64,000 nucleotides of DNA from Desulfovibrio sp. UCD-KL4C (GTDB lineage Bacteria > Desulfobacterota > Desulfovibrionia > Desulfovibrionales > Desulfovibrionaceae), in NCBI RefSeq assembly GCF_006210265.1, contig NZ_VCNC01000001.1, positions 1,064,843 through 1,128,842 of the forward strand, in the 5' to 3' direction. Positions 9,337-17,522 of this stretch are shown here, piece after piece (the first letter of the stretch is position 1; each line of letters begins with the position of its first letter). The position numbers were made by a program, and so were the translations under genes. The notes beneath the pieces were generated by a model. That model made no database searches. It was given only the letters and a program-made list of their open reading frames with translations, and had not been told where the DNA came from.

Positions 9337-10413
9337 ATGGTCGATAGTAATACCGATTTTGAATTAAAAAATCCGGTTAACGTTGAAGTTCAAGAAGCGT
9401 CTGAGGAGTATGTTAATAAACTTTTCAGCAAATCCAATAGTGATTTTGAAGTTGTCGCAATTCTTAAAAAGCTGGCAGTAGATAGAATTTATCATGAAAT
9501 GATTGAAAATCCTGACGAGTTTAAGGAAAAACCTCACCTGTCAGCCGTTGAACGTTGGAGTGGGGTAACTCCTGCCGGACCCAGAGACTTTTTAAAAAAA
9601 AGAATTGCTCTCCCGGCGTTACCTCAGGTTTTGATCCAAATTCGAAATGTTATTAATGATCCTGATAGTTCAGCCAGTGATCTTGCTGAAGTTATAAGTA
9701 TGGATCCAAAGCTTGTTGCCGCAATTTTACGTCTTGCCAACAGTGCTATGTACAATTTCAGAACAGAGGTTGATACTCCCACAAGGGCAGTAGCTCTTTT
9801 AGGTTTTAAACAGGCAAGTTCTTTAGCTTTAGGAACAGTTTCATTAAGTTTATTTAAAAGATCTAAAGTTTCTGTTCTTGAACTTGAAAAATTTTGGAAG
9901 CATTCTATCGCTTGCGGAATTATTGCTCAGGAAATTGCCCGCGCCGTAAATCTTGGTGACCCAGAGCGTTTTTTTGTATCCGGTCTTCTTCATGATATAG
10001 GTCTGTATGTGATTTTTGAAAGTGAAAAGAGCCTTGCGGTTGAGCTTAAACGTTTGGCAAATGAGGCGGATGAAAGTCTTTATGATGCAGAAAGGGACCT
10101 CTTAGGTTTTGATCATGCTATCCTCGGTGGAGTTATAATTAAAGATTGGAGTTTTCCCAGATCTCTTGTCATTGCCGCAGCTGGTCATCACAGTCCTGAA
10201 AAGGCTAACGAGGACCCTGATGCCGGAGTTGTGCATATTGCTGATTATGCAGCCAGAGCCTTAGGATATGATCTTGGAATCTCTTCTGTTCTTGGAGGTG
10301 TTGATGAAGCTGCATGGAATCATATCGGAATAACTGTTGATAAATTTAAAGAACTTATTCCCCAATTTGAAGTATTAATAGATGAAATTTTTGAAATATT
10401 AAGCCCTGCATAA
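9337..10413 (+). CDS. HDOD-domain signalling protein
   Basis: 358 residues. Residues about 85-300 form an HDOD domain, a non-catalytic relative of HD phosphohydrolases: LPALPQVLIQI, then MDPKLVAAILRLANSAMYN, then VSGLLHDIGLYVIF. These proteins are found in signalling networks for motility, biofilm and c-di-GMP. The N-terminal 85 residues have no recognised domain. The gene follows the epimerase by 51 bases and ends at a strong terminator, so it may be the last gene of the pel operon, a plausible regulatory add-on. No receiver or GGDEF domain is attached. Confidence 0.82.
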   Translation: MVDSNTDFELKNPVNVEVQEASEEYVNKLFSKSNSDFEVVAILKKLAVDRIYHEMIENPDEFKEKPHLSAVERWSGVTPAGPRDFLKKRIALPALPQVLIQIRNVINDPDSSASDLAEVISMDPKLVAAILRLANSAMYNFRTEVDTPTRAVALLGFKQASSLALGTVSLSLFKRSKVSVLELEKFWKHSIACGIIAQEIARAVNLGDPERFFVSGLLHDIGLYVIFESEKSLAVELKRLANEADESLYDAERDLLGFDHAILGGVIIKDWSFPRSLVIAAAGHHSPEKANEDPDAGVVHIADYAARALGYDLGISSVLGGVDEAAWNHIGITVDKFKELIPQFEVLIDEIFEILSPA

Positions 10414-10447
10414 AAAATGCCCGACATGGATCATGTCGGGCATTTTT
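10413..10447. terminator. Bidirectional intrinsic terminator
   Basis: A 12-bp perfect GC-rich stem (10417-10428 with 10432-10443) around a 3-base loop, flanked by an A-run on the left and a T-run on the right, so it works on both strands. It separates the convergent HDOD gene and the MBL-rhodanese gene. Confidence 0.93.
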
Positions 10448-10468
10448 CTGAGATTATTTAAAATTGTT

Positions 10469-11851
10469 TTATTTTACCAATTCGTTACCGGAGCGGCTCC
10501 ATGCCAACACCCCGCCAGCAAGCGAACAAACGTGAGTATGTCCATGGTTCTGGAGATAGCTGCCGACAATATTAGAACGATATCCTGAACCGCACATAAC
10601 AATTACCGGAGTTTCTTTTTCTACCTGCAATCCTTCTTCAAGTACCAGAGCAAGTGGTTTATGGATTGCTCTCTTTACATGTCCATTGTTCCATTCATCC
10701 TGAGTTCGTACATCAAGCAGGATGAATTCGCGTTCATCCTGAATTGCTTCTTGCAAATCCCATGTAGATTTTTGTGCAAGGCTTTTTACCGGGTAACCTG
10801 CCAGCAGCCATGAACTGATGCCGCCCAGAAGATATCCAAAGATATTGTCATACCCAATGCGGTGTAATTCTAGACACATACGGTCGTAGTCTGGTTTTGA
10901 ATTGACGACTAAAAGAATGTCTGCATTGGGTTCAACCACCATGCCGACCCAGTTAGCGAGCTGTTTTTCAAGTCCTATATTAATGCTGCCGGGAATATGG
11001 AATCCTCCGAACCCTGCTGCGTCACGAACATCGATAACTGTAGCCCCTTTATCCATAATTTGTTTGAACTTTTCAGGGTTCATAGCTTTATCTAGAGGGC
11101 ATCTTTCGAGAAGAGGTGCCCCCTTAAAGTTTGTTTCGATTATGTGAGTGAAGGATTTTGGGCGTGCCGGAAAGGCCTCTAAAACCTTCATTTTGAATTT
11201 TTTAAATGATTCAAATTTAAGCATGGGATTGTTGCGTCTTTCATATCCTAGCGTGGTACTTGGTTTTGCACTCATCCCCTTACCGCAAAGTGAACCCTGA
11301 CCGTGAGCTGGAAATACTTCTAGATAATCAGGAAGATTTCCTAGTTTAACGTAAAGGCTATTGTAGAGGTTTTCCACCTGCTCATCTAGAATTTCATCTC
11401 CGGGCAAGTCCGGGCGGCCTATGTCTCCAACAAATAGCAGGTCACCTGTTAAAATCATCCATGGATCAGTACCACGCATCATATCCGTCACAAGAATGGA
11501 TATTGCATTAGGAGTGTGTCCCGGAGTAAATAGAAAATCCAGTTTGGCACTGCCTATTGTGATCGTATTACCTTCTTTTATCGGAGTATGAGGGTACGCA
11601 ACTTTTGCATTTTCATGTATGAAAAGTTCCGCTCCTGTGATTGATTTCAGTTCCTGTTCACCACCGACATGGTCGGCATGAACGTGTGTATTTATTACAT
11701 GAGTAATTTTCATTCCCTCTTCGCGGGAAATATCAAGGTACTCCTGAACATCTCGTTTTGGATCTACAATTGCCATCTGTCCAGCTGCGGGGCAGCCTAT
11801 GATATATGAATAGCAGCCAAGCCCTTCAGTTGTAATTTGTTTAAAATACAT
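10469..11851 (-). CDS. Persulfide dioxygenase-type MBL fold fused to two rhodanese domains
   Basis: 460 residues, cytosolic. Residues 1-250 are a metallo-beta-lactamase fold of the ETHE1/persulfide-dioxygenase type with iron ligands His56, His58, Asp60 and His61 in THVHADH, plus FTPGH, TGD and PAHG further on. Two rhodanese modules follow. The first (about 260-355) lacks the active cysteine (LVVNSKPDYDR); the second has Cys420 in CGSGYRS. This matches CstB-type enzymes, which oxidise low-molecular-weight persulfides and move sulfane sulfur. A role in sulfide/persulfide homeostasis fits a sulfate reducer. It may share a transcript with the superoxide reductase gene 26 bases upstream. Confidence 0.85.
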   Translation of the reverse strand: MYFKQITTEGLGCYSYIIGCPAAGQMAIVDPKRDVQEYLDISREEGMKITHVINTHVHADHVGGEQELKSITGAELFIHENAKVAYPHTPIKEGNTITIGSAKLDFLFTPGHTPNAISILVTDMMRGTDPWMILTGDLLFVGDIGRPDLPGDEILDEQVENLYNSLYVKLGNLPDYLEVFPAHGQGSLCGKGMSAKPSTTLGYERRNNPMLKFESFKKFKMKVLEAFPARPKSFTHIIETNFKGAPLLERCPLDKAMNPEKFKQIMDKGATVIDVRDAAGFGGFHIPGSINIGLEKQLANWVGMVVEPNADILLVVNSKPDYDRMCLELHRIGYDNIFGYLLGGISSWLLAGYPVKSLAQKSTWDLQEAIQDEREFILLDVRTQDEWNNGHVKRAIHKPLALVLEEGLQVEKETPVIVMCGSGYRSNIVGSYLQNHGHTHVCSLAGGVLAWSRSGNELVK

Positions 11852-11877
11852 TCTTAGAGTTTCTCCTGTTTTTGCTA

Positions 11878-12300
11878 TTAAATCTTAAACTTTTTAACCC
11901 ATAAGTCATGGAGATTACAGAAACTTGTTGCATAGAACTTTTTGCCTGCACTATTTTCCGGAAGCGGGTATTTAGATACCGCTTTTTTATCAGTTGGTGC
12001 AAAAGTATGCTGTCCTATCGGGTTACCTTTAGAGTCAACAATTGTGTGGCGGACTATATAATGTTCTCCCGACATAGGGTGAGGTGTTGTTACGATAATC
12101 TCTGTGTCGGTGATCTCAATTTTAGGAACATGCGTTGTGCCTTTTCCTTTCCAATGTCCTTGATGTTTTTGGGTGAAAGCAACATTGTAAGGAAATTCAA
12201 GTTCATCGTCGGCAGAGGCTGTTCCACCTGTTAGTAGTGTGCCGGTCACTGCAGCCGCTGCTGCTACTGACATTGTCATGAAAGTTCTTCTTGAAGTCAT
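11878..12300 (-). CDS. Exported superoxide reductase (neelaredoxin-like)
   Basis: 140 residues. The N-terminus is a Tat-type signal (SRRTFM, then an Ala-rich stretch to about residue 31), so the enzyme should be periplasmic. The rest is a single desulfoferrodoxin iron domain. The Fe(His)4Cys ligands are visible: His57 (HVPKI), His74 (PHPM), His80 (EHY), Cys128 and His131 (FCNLH). The usual Glu-Lys before HVP is Thr55-Thr56, with a two-residue insertion, so the catalytic lysine that attracts superoxide is absent. No rubredoxin-like domain is present. AAGGAG precedes the start. Confidence 0.85.
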   Translation of the reverse strand: MTSRRTFMTMSVAAAAAVTGTLLTGGTASADDELEFPYNVAFTQKHQGHWKGKGTTHVPKIEITDTEIIVTTPHPMSGEHYIVRHTIVDSKGNPIGQHTFAPTDKKAVSKYPLPENSAGKKFYATSFCNLHDLWVKKFKI

Positions 12301-12593
12301 TTGCTTTCTCCTTATGTTAAATTCTATTTAGACTAAGGTTTATATTAGTATATTTAGTAATAGATTTGATTTGTCAAGAATGAGTACTGGTTTTAGCGAT
12401 ATGGCTTTTTTGAGATAGTGTTATTTTTTATCTCAATTTTATCCAGTTTAGTGTTTTTTTGTTGGTATTAAGTTAAGTAACATGGTAATGAGTTATAATG
12501 ATTATATGCTTTTGTATGGCTAAGAAAGTAGATTTAGGTTTATTCTTTAAGCAATTAATATTTATTTATATTTTATAAGGATATTGATATCTT

Positions 12594-15269
12594 ATGCGAA
12601 AAGCATTTTGGGTTATCTTTTTCATATTTCTTGTTTTTATGTCAGCTTTTACTTGTCAGGCCGTTGCTTCTGGAAAACGTGTTCTTCTAATCAGCTCATA
12701 CCATCCGTTATTTCCGACTTTTTTTCAGCAAATAGATGGGCTGAATTCTGTATTTAAACCTGCCGAAGTGTTTCTCGATGTTGAGTTTATGGATAGCAAG
12801 CGTTTTTATACTCCTGAAAATATTGCAGCATTTCATAATCTTCTCAAATTAAAACTGATGGGGCTTAAGCCATATGATATTGTTGTCACTGCTGATGATA
12901 ATGCATTGAAGTTTGTATTGGAATTTCATGACGAGCTTTTCCCGAATACTCCAGTTGTTTTTTTAGGAGTTAATAATCAAGAACTTGCTAAGTCTATGAA
13001 TTCTAACAATCTTGTTACTGGAGTTATTGAAGCTATTTCAATGAATGAGACTCTGGAACTTATTTCTAACCTATTCCCAAATGCTGAAAAAATTTATGCA
13101 ATTGTAGACTCTTCACCAAGTGGACAGGGAGATTTTAAAACATTTAAGTCGTATGGCTCTAAATTTTCGGATAAAAAATTAGATATTTTGTCCTTAGAGA
13201 ATTTTTCATGGGATGAATTCGGCAAAGAACTTGAAAAATTATCAGATAGAGATGTAGTCCTGCTACTTTCAGCTTATAGAGATAAGTCTGGAACATGGAA
13301 GTTGTTTGAGGATTCTCTCAATTGGATTACTTCACATAGCAAGGTTCCTGTTTTTCATCTATGGGAGCATGGGGTTGGTCAGGGGGTTATAGGTGGGAAG
13401 GTTATTTCTCAATTTGAACAAGGAGTTGCCGCAGCAAATATTTGTTTAGATATTTTTAACGGGCAACAGATTAAAGATATTCCTGTTGTTGAAGGGAATG
13501 CTGTTAATAAATTTCTATTTGATGAAAACATGCTGAAGCGGTTTCATGTTAATGATGATTTACTTCCAGAAGGAAATTCAATTATTAATAATCAAAATTC
13601 TCTTTTTCATCAGCATCGTAAAACCATACTTATTGTAGTCTTTTTTGTAGCGCTTCTCCTATTTTTCATAGGAGCACTTATTGTTTATGTTTTTCGCCTG
13701 CGCAAAGCTGAAGATATGGTTAGAAAAAGTGAAGAACGGTTTGCTCTTGCAATGGATGCTAGTAGGGATGGGCTTTGGGACTGGGAAATAGGTACAGATA
13801 ATGTATATTATAGTCCTGGGTATAAGGCTATGCTTGGTTACAAATTTAATGAGGTTCCTTCTCACGTAGATGCATGGGTTGATTTAATCCATCCAGCCGA
13901 CAAGGATGCAGCAGTTAAAGCAAACACAGACTGCATTGAAAACAAAGTGGAATCTTTTGAAGTGGAGTTCCGCATGCAGACCAAGAGTGGTAAGTGGATT
14001 TGGATTCTTGGCCGCGGTAAAGCTGTTGAGCGTGATGAAACAGGCAACGCAATCCGTGTTGTTGGAACTCATACGGATATTACAGATCGTAAGCGTGCAG
14101 AAAAAGAACTGCTTAGATTACGCAATTATCTTAACAATATAATTGATTCCATGCCTTCAATTCTTATCGGCCTTGATGCTAAGGGAATTGTTACGCAATG
14201 GAATAGTGAAGCACAGCGTGTCACAGGCGTATCAACTGCTGACGCAGAAGGAATGCATTTGTCGGAAGCTTTTCCAAGGTTAACACCGCAGTTAAAATGG
14301 GTTGAAGAATCTTTACTGAATCAGCAAATTCATACTGACTCTAGAGTTCACTGGCAGGACAATGGGGAGGATAAGTTTGAAGATATAACAATTTATCCTT
14401 TAAGTTCTAAAGGTGTAGAAGGGGTTGTGATTAGAGTTGATGACGTAACTCAGCGAGTCCGACTGGAAGAAATGATTGTTCAAAGCGAAAAGATGGTTTC
14501 CATTGGAAACTTGGCGGCAGGTATGGCTCATGAAATTAACAATCCATTGGGAGCTATTGTTCAAGGAGCTCAAAATCTTTCTCGGCGATTATCTCTTGAT
14601 CTTCCGGCAAACTTTAAAGTGGCGGAGCAATGCAATCTCAGTCTTGATAGTTTTCAGGAGTACCTTCACGATCGAGGTATATTTAAGATTATTGAAGGGA
14701 TAAACGGCTCAGGTCTCAGAGCTGCTATGATAGTAACTAATATGTTAAGTTTCTGCCGTAAAAGTGAGAAATCTTCTAAAAATAATAATTTAGCGGAGTT
14801 GCTTGATAATGCTCTTGAGATGGCAAAAAGTGAGTATAATTTTGATAGAAAATATGATTTCAAGCGAATTGAAATAGAGCGCGAATATGCGCAGGATCTT
14901 CCTGATATTTGTTGTGATGGTAACGAAATTCAGCAAGTTTTTCTGAATTTAATCAAAAATGGAGCTTATGCTGTTGCTGGTAAAACTTATGCTGACAGCT
15001 CTCCTAAGTTATATCTCCGAGTTCGTTCTGAAAATGGAATGGCTGTAGTAGAAATTGAAGATAATGGCTCAGGGATGGATGAAACTTCTCGCAAGCGCGC
15101 TTTTGAACCTTTCTACACCACTAAGCCTACTGGAGATGGAACCGGACTTGGGTTGTCGGTTTCATATTTTATTATTACTGAACAACATAATGGTCATATG
15201 GAAGTTTATTCTTCATTCGGAAACTGGACCCGTTTTGTTGTGAAGCTTCCTATGAAATTGGAATGCTAA
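12594..15269 (+). CDS. Sensor histidine kinase with periplasmic substrate-binding domain and two PAS domains
   Basis: 891 residues. Signal peptide or first membrane segment at 5-25; periplasmic region at about 27-320 resembling the ABC substrate-binding (TrpX-like) family, from KRVLLISSYHP onward; membrane segment at about 347-370; PAS at about 385-500 (PAS/PAC type, WDWEIGTDNVYYSPG) and a second at about 510-625; HisKA with phospho-acceptor His646 in MAHEINNPLG; and an ATPase with an N box (NLIKNGAYA), DNGSGM and GTGLGLSV. It should autophosphorylate in response to a periplasmic small-molecule ligand. There is no receiver domain and no adjacent response regulator, so it is an orphan; its partner is elsewhere. 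Confidence 0.9.
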   Translation: MRKAFWVIFFIFLVFMSAFTCQAVASGKRVLLISSYHPLFPTFFQQIDGLNSVFKPAEVFLDVEFMDSKRFYTPENIAAFHNLLKLKLMGLKPYDIVVTADDNALKFVLEFHDELFPNTPVVFLGVNNQELAKSMNSNNLVTGVIEAISMNETLELISNLFPNAEKIYAIVDSSPSGQGDFKTFKSYGSKFSDKKLDILSLENFSWDEFGKELEKLSDRDVVLLLSAYRDKSGTWKLFEDSLNWITSHSKVPVFHLWEHGVGQGVIGGKVISQFEQGVAAANICLDIFNGQQIKDIPVVEGNAVNKFLFDENMLKRFHVNDDLLPEGNSIINNQNSLFHQHRKTILIVVFFVALLLFFIGALIVYVFRLRKAEDMVRKSEERFALAMDASRDGLWDWEIGTDNVYYSPGYKAMLGYKFNEVPSHVDAWVDLIHPADKDAAVKANTDCIENKVESFEVEFRMQTKSGKWIWILGRGKAVERDETGNAIRVVGTHTDITDRKRAEKELLRLRNYLNNIIDSMPSILIGLDAKGIVTQWNSEAQRVTGVSTADAEGMHLSEAFPRLTPQLKWVEESLLNQQIHTDSRVHWQDNGEDKFEDITIYPLSSKGVEGVVIRVDDVTQRVRLEEMIVQSEKMVSIGNLAAGMAHEINNPLGAIVQGAQNLSRRLSLDLPANFKVAEQCNLSLDSFQEYLHDRGIFKIIEGINGSGLRAAMIVTNMLSFCRKSEKSSKNNNLAELLDNALEMAKSEYNFDRKYDFKRIEIEREYAQDLPDICCDGNEIQQVFLNLIKNGAYAVAGKTYADSSPKLYLRVRSENGMAVVEIEDNGSGMDETSRKRAFEPFYTTKPTGDGTGLGLSVSYFIITEQHNGHMEVYSSFGNWTRFVVKLPMKLEC

Positions 15270-15275
15270 ATAAAT

Positions 15276-15296
15276 GCTGGAATTATTCATTCCAGC
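15276..15296. terminator. Inverted repeat between convergent genes
   Basis: An 8-bp perfect stem (15276-15283 with 15289-15296) around a 5-base loop, between the convergent kinase and decarboxylase genes. It overlaps the last codons of the decarboxylase. No clear T-tract, so it is at best a weak terminator. Confidence 0.4.
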
Positions 15297-16938
15297 CTCC
15301 GTTTTTAAACACTACGCGGTTTAGGGCTAAAGCCATCTCAGATGCAGCCATCTTGTCAGTAACTATCTCTATGTAACAGCCGCAGTCTGCCTTGCCGGAT
15401 TTATCAAGTGCTGTATCCAGTTCCTGATTATTTGTGACTTTTGCTGTGAACCAGTCTGCCATACCGAAAGCTTCCGGCAGCTTACTATAATTCCATTGCG
15501 CAATTTCATTGTAATAAATGTAAGGATCTTTGCAGAGCATCCGCTCTATCAGGTACCCGTCATTGTTCAGGCATAATATCACGGGCTTGAGCCCCAATCT
15601 GCCGAATTGACTAATTTCCTGAGCCGTCATTTGATGCGCACCTTCTCCAGTTACAAGAATCACTCTGCGATCTGGAGCTGCAACTGCTGCGCCGAATGAT
15701 GCAGGCGTTGCCCATCCTATAGATCCCCAAAGAGTCTGGTTATAGAATACTGCCCCCTCTGGAAGTTTTGCCGTGACGAGTCCCATAGAAGATGTGCCCG
15801 TTTCTGCAATAATGATGTCACCTGATTTGAAAAACTTTTCTATCCGTGGGTACAATGACTCAGGTGTGATTTTATCTTCAGCAGATCCTTGTGGCTGCCC
15901 AAGTCCTTTTACTTTATGATTTTTATTAATATTTTGAGATTTAATTTCTTTTTTTAAGGCTGTGATGACGTCTTTTATAAGTACATTCTGATAGGTTGCA
16001 TGGCCAACATGTACATGGTCAGGATGAATATTAATTTCACCGATAGGATCAAATTTTATGGTAAACGCTCCGGTATTGATATCAGATCTTATTGTTCCGA
16101 AGCTTACGACCAGATCGCTTTCTTCAACAATTTTTCGCACACCATCAGCAATAAGGTTGCCGCTATAAACTCCTATGAAATTAGGGTGAGATTCAGAAAG
16201 AGTTCCTTTACCCATAAACATAGAAGTAAAAGGAAGTCCTGCTTTCTCTATTATTTCCTGTGTTTCATTACGTAAGTCATAACGACCTATTAATGTTCCG
16301 ATTACGGCAATAGGTGATTTGGCTTTATCAATTCTATCCGTGATAATTTTAACTACTGTTGCTAGTGTTTTAGGATTGCTAATTTGTTTTACTGGAGGGT
16401 GCGGTTTGGAGCAGCCAAGTTCCATCAGTGCAAAGTCTGCTGGAATGCCGAAGTATACTGGTTTTTTCTGCGATAGAGCTGCATCAATGAGTCTTTCAAC
16501 TTCTGAAACAGTATTTTCAGGAGTTAGGATAGAGCTGGCACAGACAACTGGCTGAACCATTTTGTGGAATAGATCAAATTCACCGTTACCGAGAGTATGG
16601 TGCATAATGTTATTCCCTTTCATAATGGAATTCTTGGGCATTCCTACGATATGGAAAATAGGCAGATGTTCTGCGTAGGCTCCGGCAATGCCGCCAAGAG
16701 CATTGAGTTCGCCCACGCCATAAGTAGTGCATAGAGCAGAACAACCTTTGATGCGAGCGTAACCGTCAGCCGCAAAGGCGCCATTCAGTTCGTTACAGCA
16801 ACCTATCCAGTTCAGGTCAGGGTCATTGCATATGGCGTCGTTAACAGCAAAAGAGTAGTCACCGGGGACTCCGAAAATATCTTTGATTCCAATTTCTTTG
16901 AGCCGTTCAAGCAAATGAGAAATGACTGTTTTTGACAT
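15283..16938 (-). CDS. Thiamine-diphosphate 2-oxoacid decarboxylase (pyruvate/indolepyruvate decarboxylase family)
   Basis: 551 residues. It has the decarboxylase hallmarks: Glu50 (cofactor-activating, CCNELNGAFAADGYAR), the His113-His114 pair (MHHTLGNG) found in pyruvate and indolepyruvate decarboxylases but not in acetolactate synthase, and the ThDP/Mg motif starting at GEGAHQMTAQE and ending in NNDGY. The reaction would be pyruvate or an aryl/branched 2-oxoacid to an aldehyde plus CO2. Substrate is undecided from sequence. Non-oxidative pyruvate decarboxylase is uncommon in sulfate reducers, which normally use pyruvate:ferredoxin oxidoreductase. GAGGG precedes the start. Monocistronic by spacing. 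Confidence 0.85.
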   Translation of the reverse strand: MSKTVISHLLERLKEIGIKDIFGVPGDYSFAVNDAICNDPDLNWIGCCNELNGAFAADGYARIKGCSALCTTYGVGELNALGGIAGAYAEHLPIFHIVGMPKNSIMKGNNIMHHTLGNGEFDLFHKMVQPVVCASSILTPENTVSEVERLIDAALSQKKPVYFGIPADFALMELGCSKPHPPVKQISNPKTLATVVKIITDRIDKAKSPIAVIGTLIGRYDLRNETQEIIEKAGLPFTSMFMGKGTLSESHPNFIGVYSGNLIADGVRKIVEESDLVVSFGTIRSDINTGAFTIKFDPIGEINIHPDHVHVGHATYQNVLIKDVITALKKEIKSQNINKNHKVKGLGQPQGSAEDKITPESLYPRIEKFFKSGDIIIAETGTSSMGLVTAKLPEGAVFYNQTLWGSIGWATPASFGAAVAAPDRRVILVTGEGAHQMTAQEISQFGRLGLKPVILCLNNDGYLIERMLCKDPYIYYNEIAQWNYSKLPEAFGMADWFTAKVTNNQELDTALDKSGKADCGCYIEIVTDKMAASEMALALNRVVFKNGGWNE

Positions 16939-17080
16939 ATCTGTTCCCTCGGATGGTTGTGATCTTAGAATAGCAAAGTTATTATCTTAAATAATGACAT
17001 TTCATGAGAGTTAAGTCCATATTATAGCAATTAATTATTGTATCCAGTATATTTTTATTCATTGTTTCAGTGAGATAAAA

Positions 17081-17491
17081 TTAATTTTTAATTTGGTTGT
17101 TGATAAATTCACCCATTTTTTTATCAGTGTCGTTAATATGCTGCACAATCCATGTGCTTAAATAGTTCAATATATCCATGGAAATATTATCACTGGCATC
17201 GCTACATAAATTTTCAACTTCAGATATTTTAGAAATAAATTCTTTATGCTCACTAATATGGGCTGGAGCTTCTGGAAAATTATATTTTTCCATAAATTTT
17301 TCTTCCGTTCCGAAGTGTTCAATAGTGTAATTGTGTAGGTCTGAAATAATGTCGTGCACACTTTGATTAGAATCATTGTTCAATGTCATTATATCGTAAA
17401 GATTATTAATCATTGTAATTAAATTTTTATGTTGCTCGTCTATCTCTGAAAAATTGATAGATAGAGAGTCATTCCATTCAAGCATCGGCAT
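17081..17491 (-). CDS. Bacteriohemerythrin
   Basis: 136 residues, a single hemerythrin four-helix bundle binding O2 at a diiron site. The ligand set is complete: His21, His59, Glu63, His78, His82, His118 and Asp123, in the order typical of the family (EQHKNL, HFGTEEKFM, HISEHKEF, QHINDTD). AGGAG precedes the start. It lies 31 bases downstream of the HD-GYP gene on the same strand, so the two are probably co-transcribed; oxygen sensing or delivery coupled to signalling is possible but not shown. Confidence 0.93.
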   Translation of the reverse strand: MPMLEWNDSLSINFSEIDEQHKNLITMINNLYDIMTLNNDSNQSVHDIISDLHNYTIEHFGTEEKFMEKYNFPEAPAHISEHKEFISKISEVENLCSDASDNISMDILNYLSTWIVQHINDTDKKMGEFINNQIKN

Positions 17492-17522
17492 CTTGTTCTC
17501 CTAAGTTGAAGATAAAGAAAAA

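Noticed and set aside
10902-11147. Plus-strand ORF of 81 codons
   Set aside because: Antisense to the MBL-rhodanese fusion and without a ribosome site.
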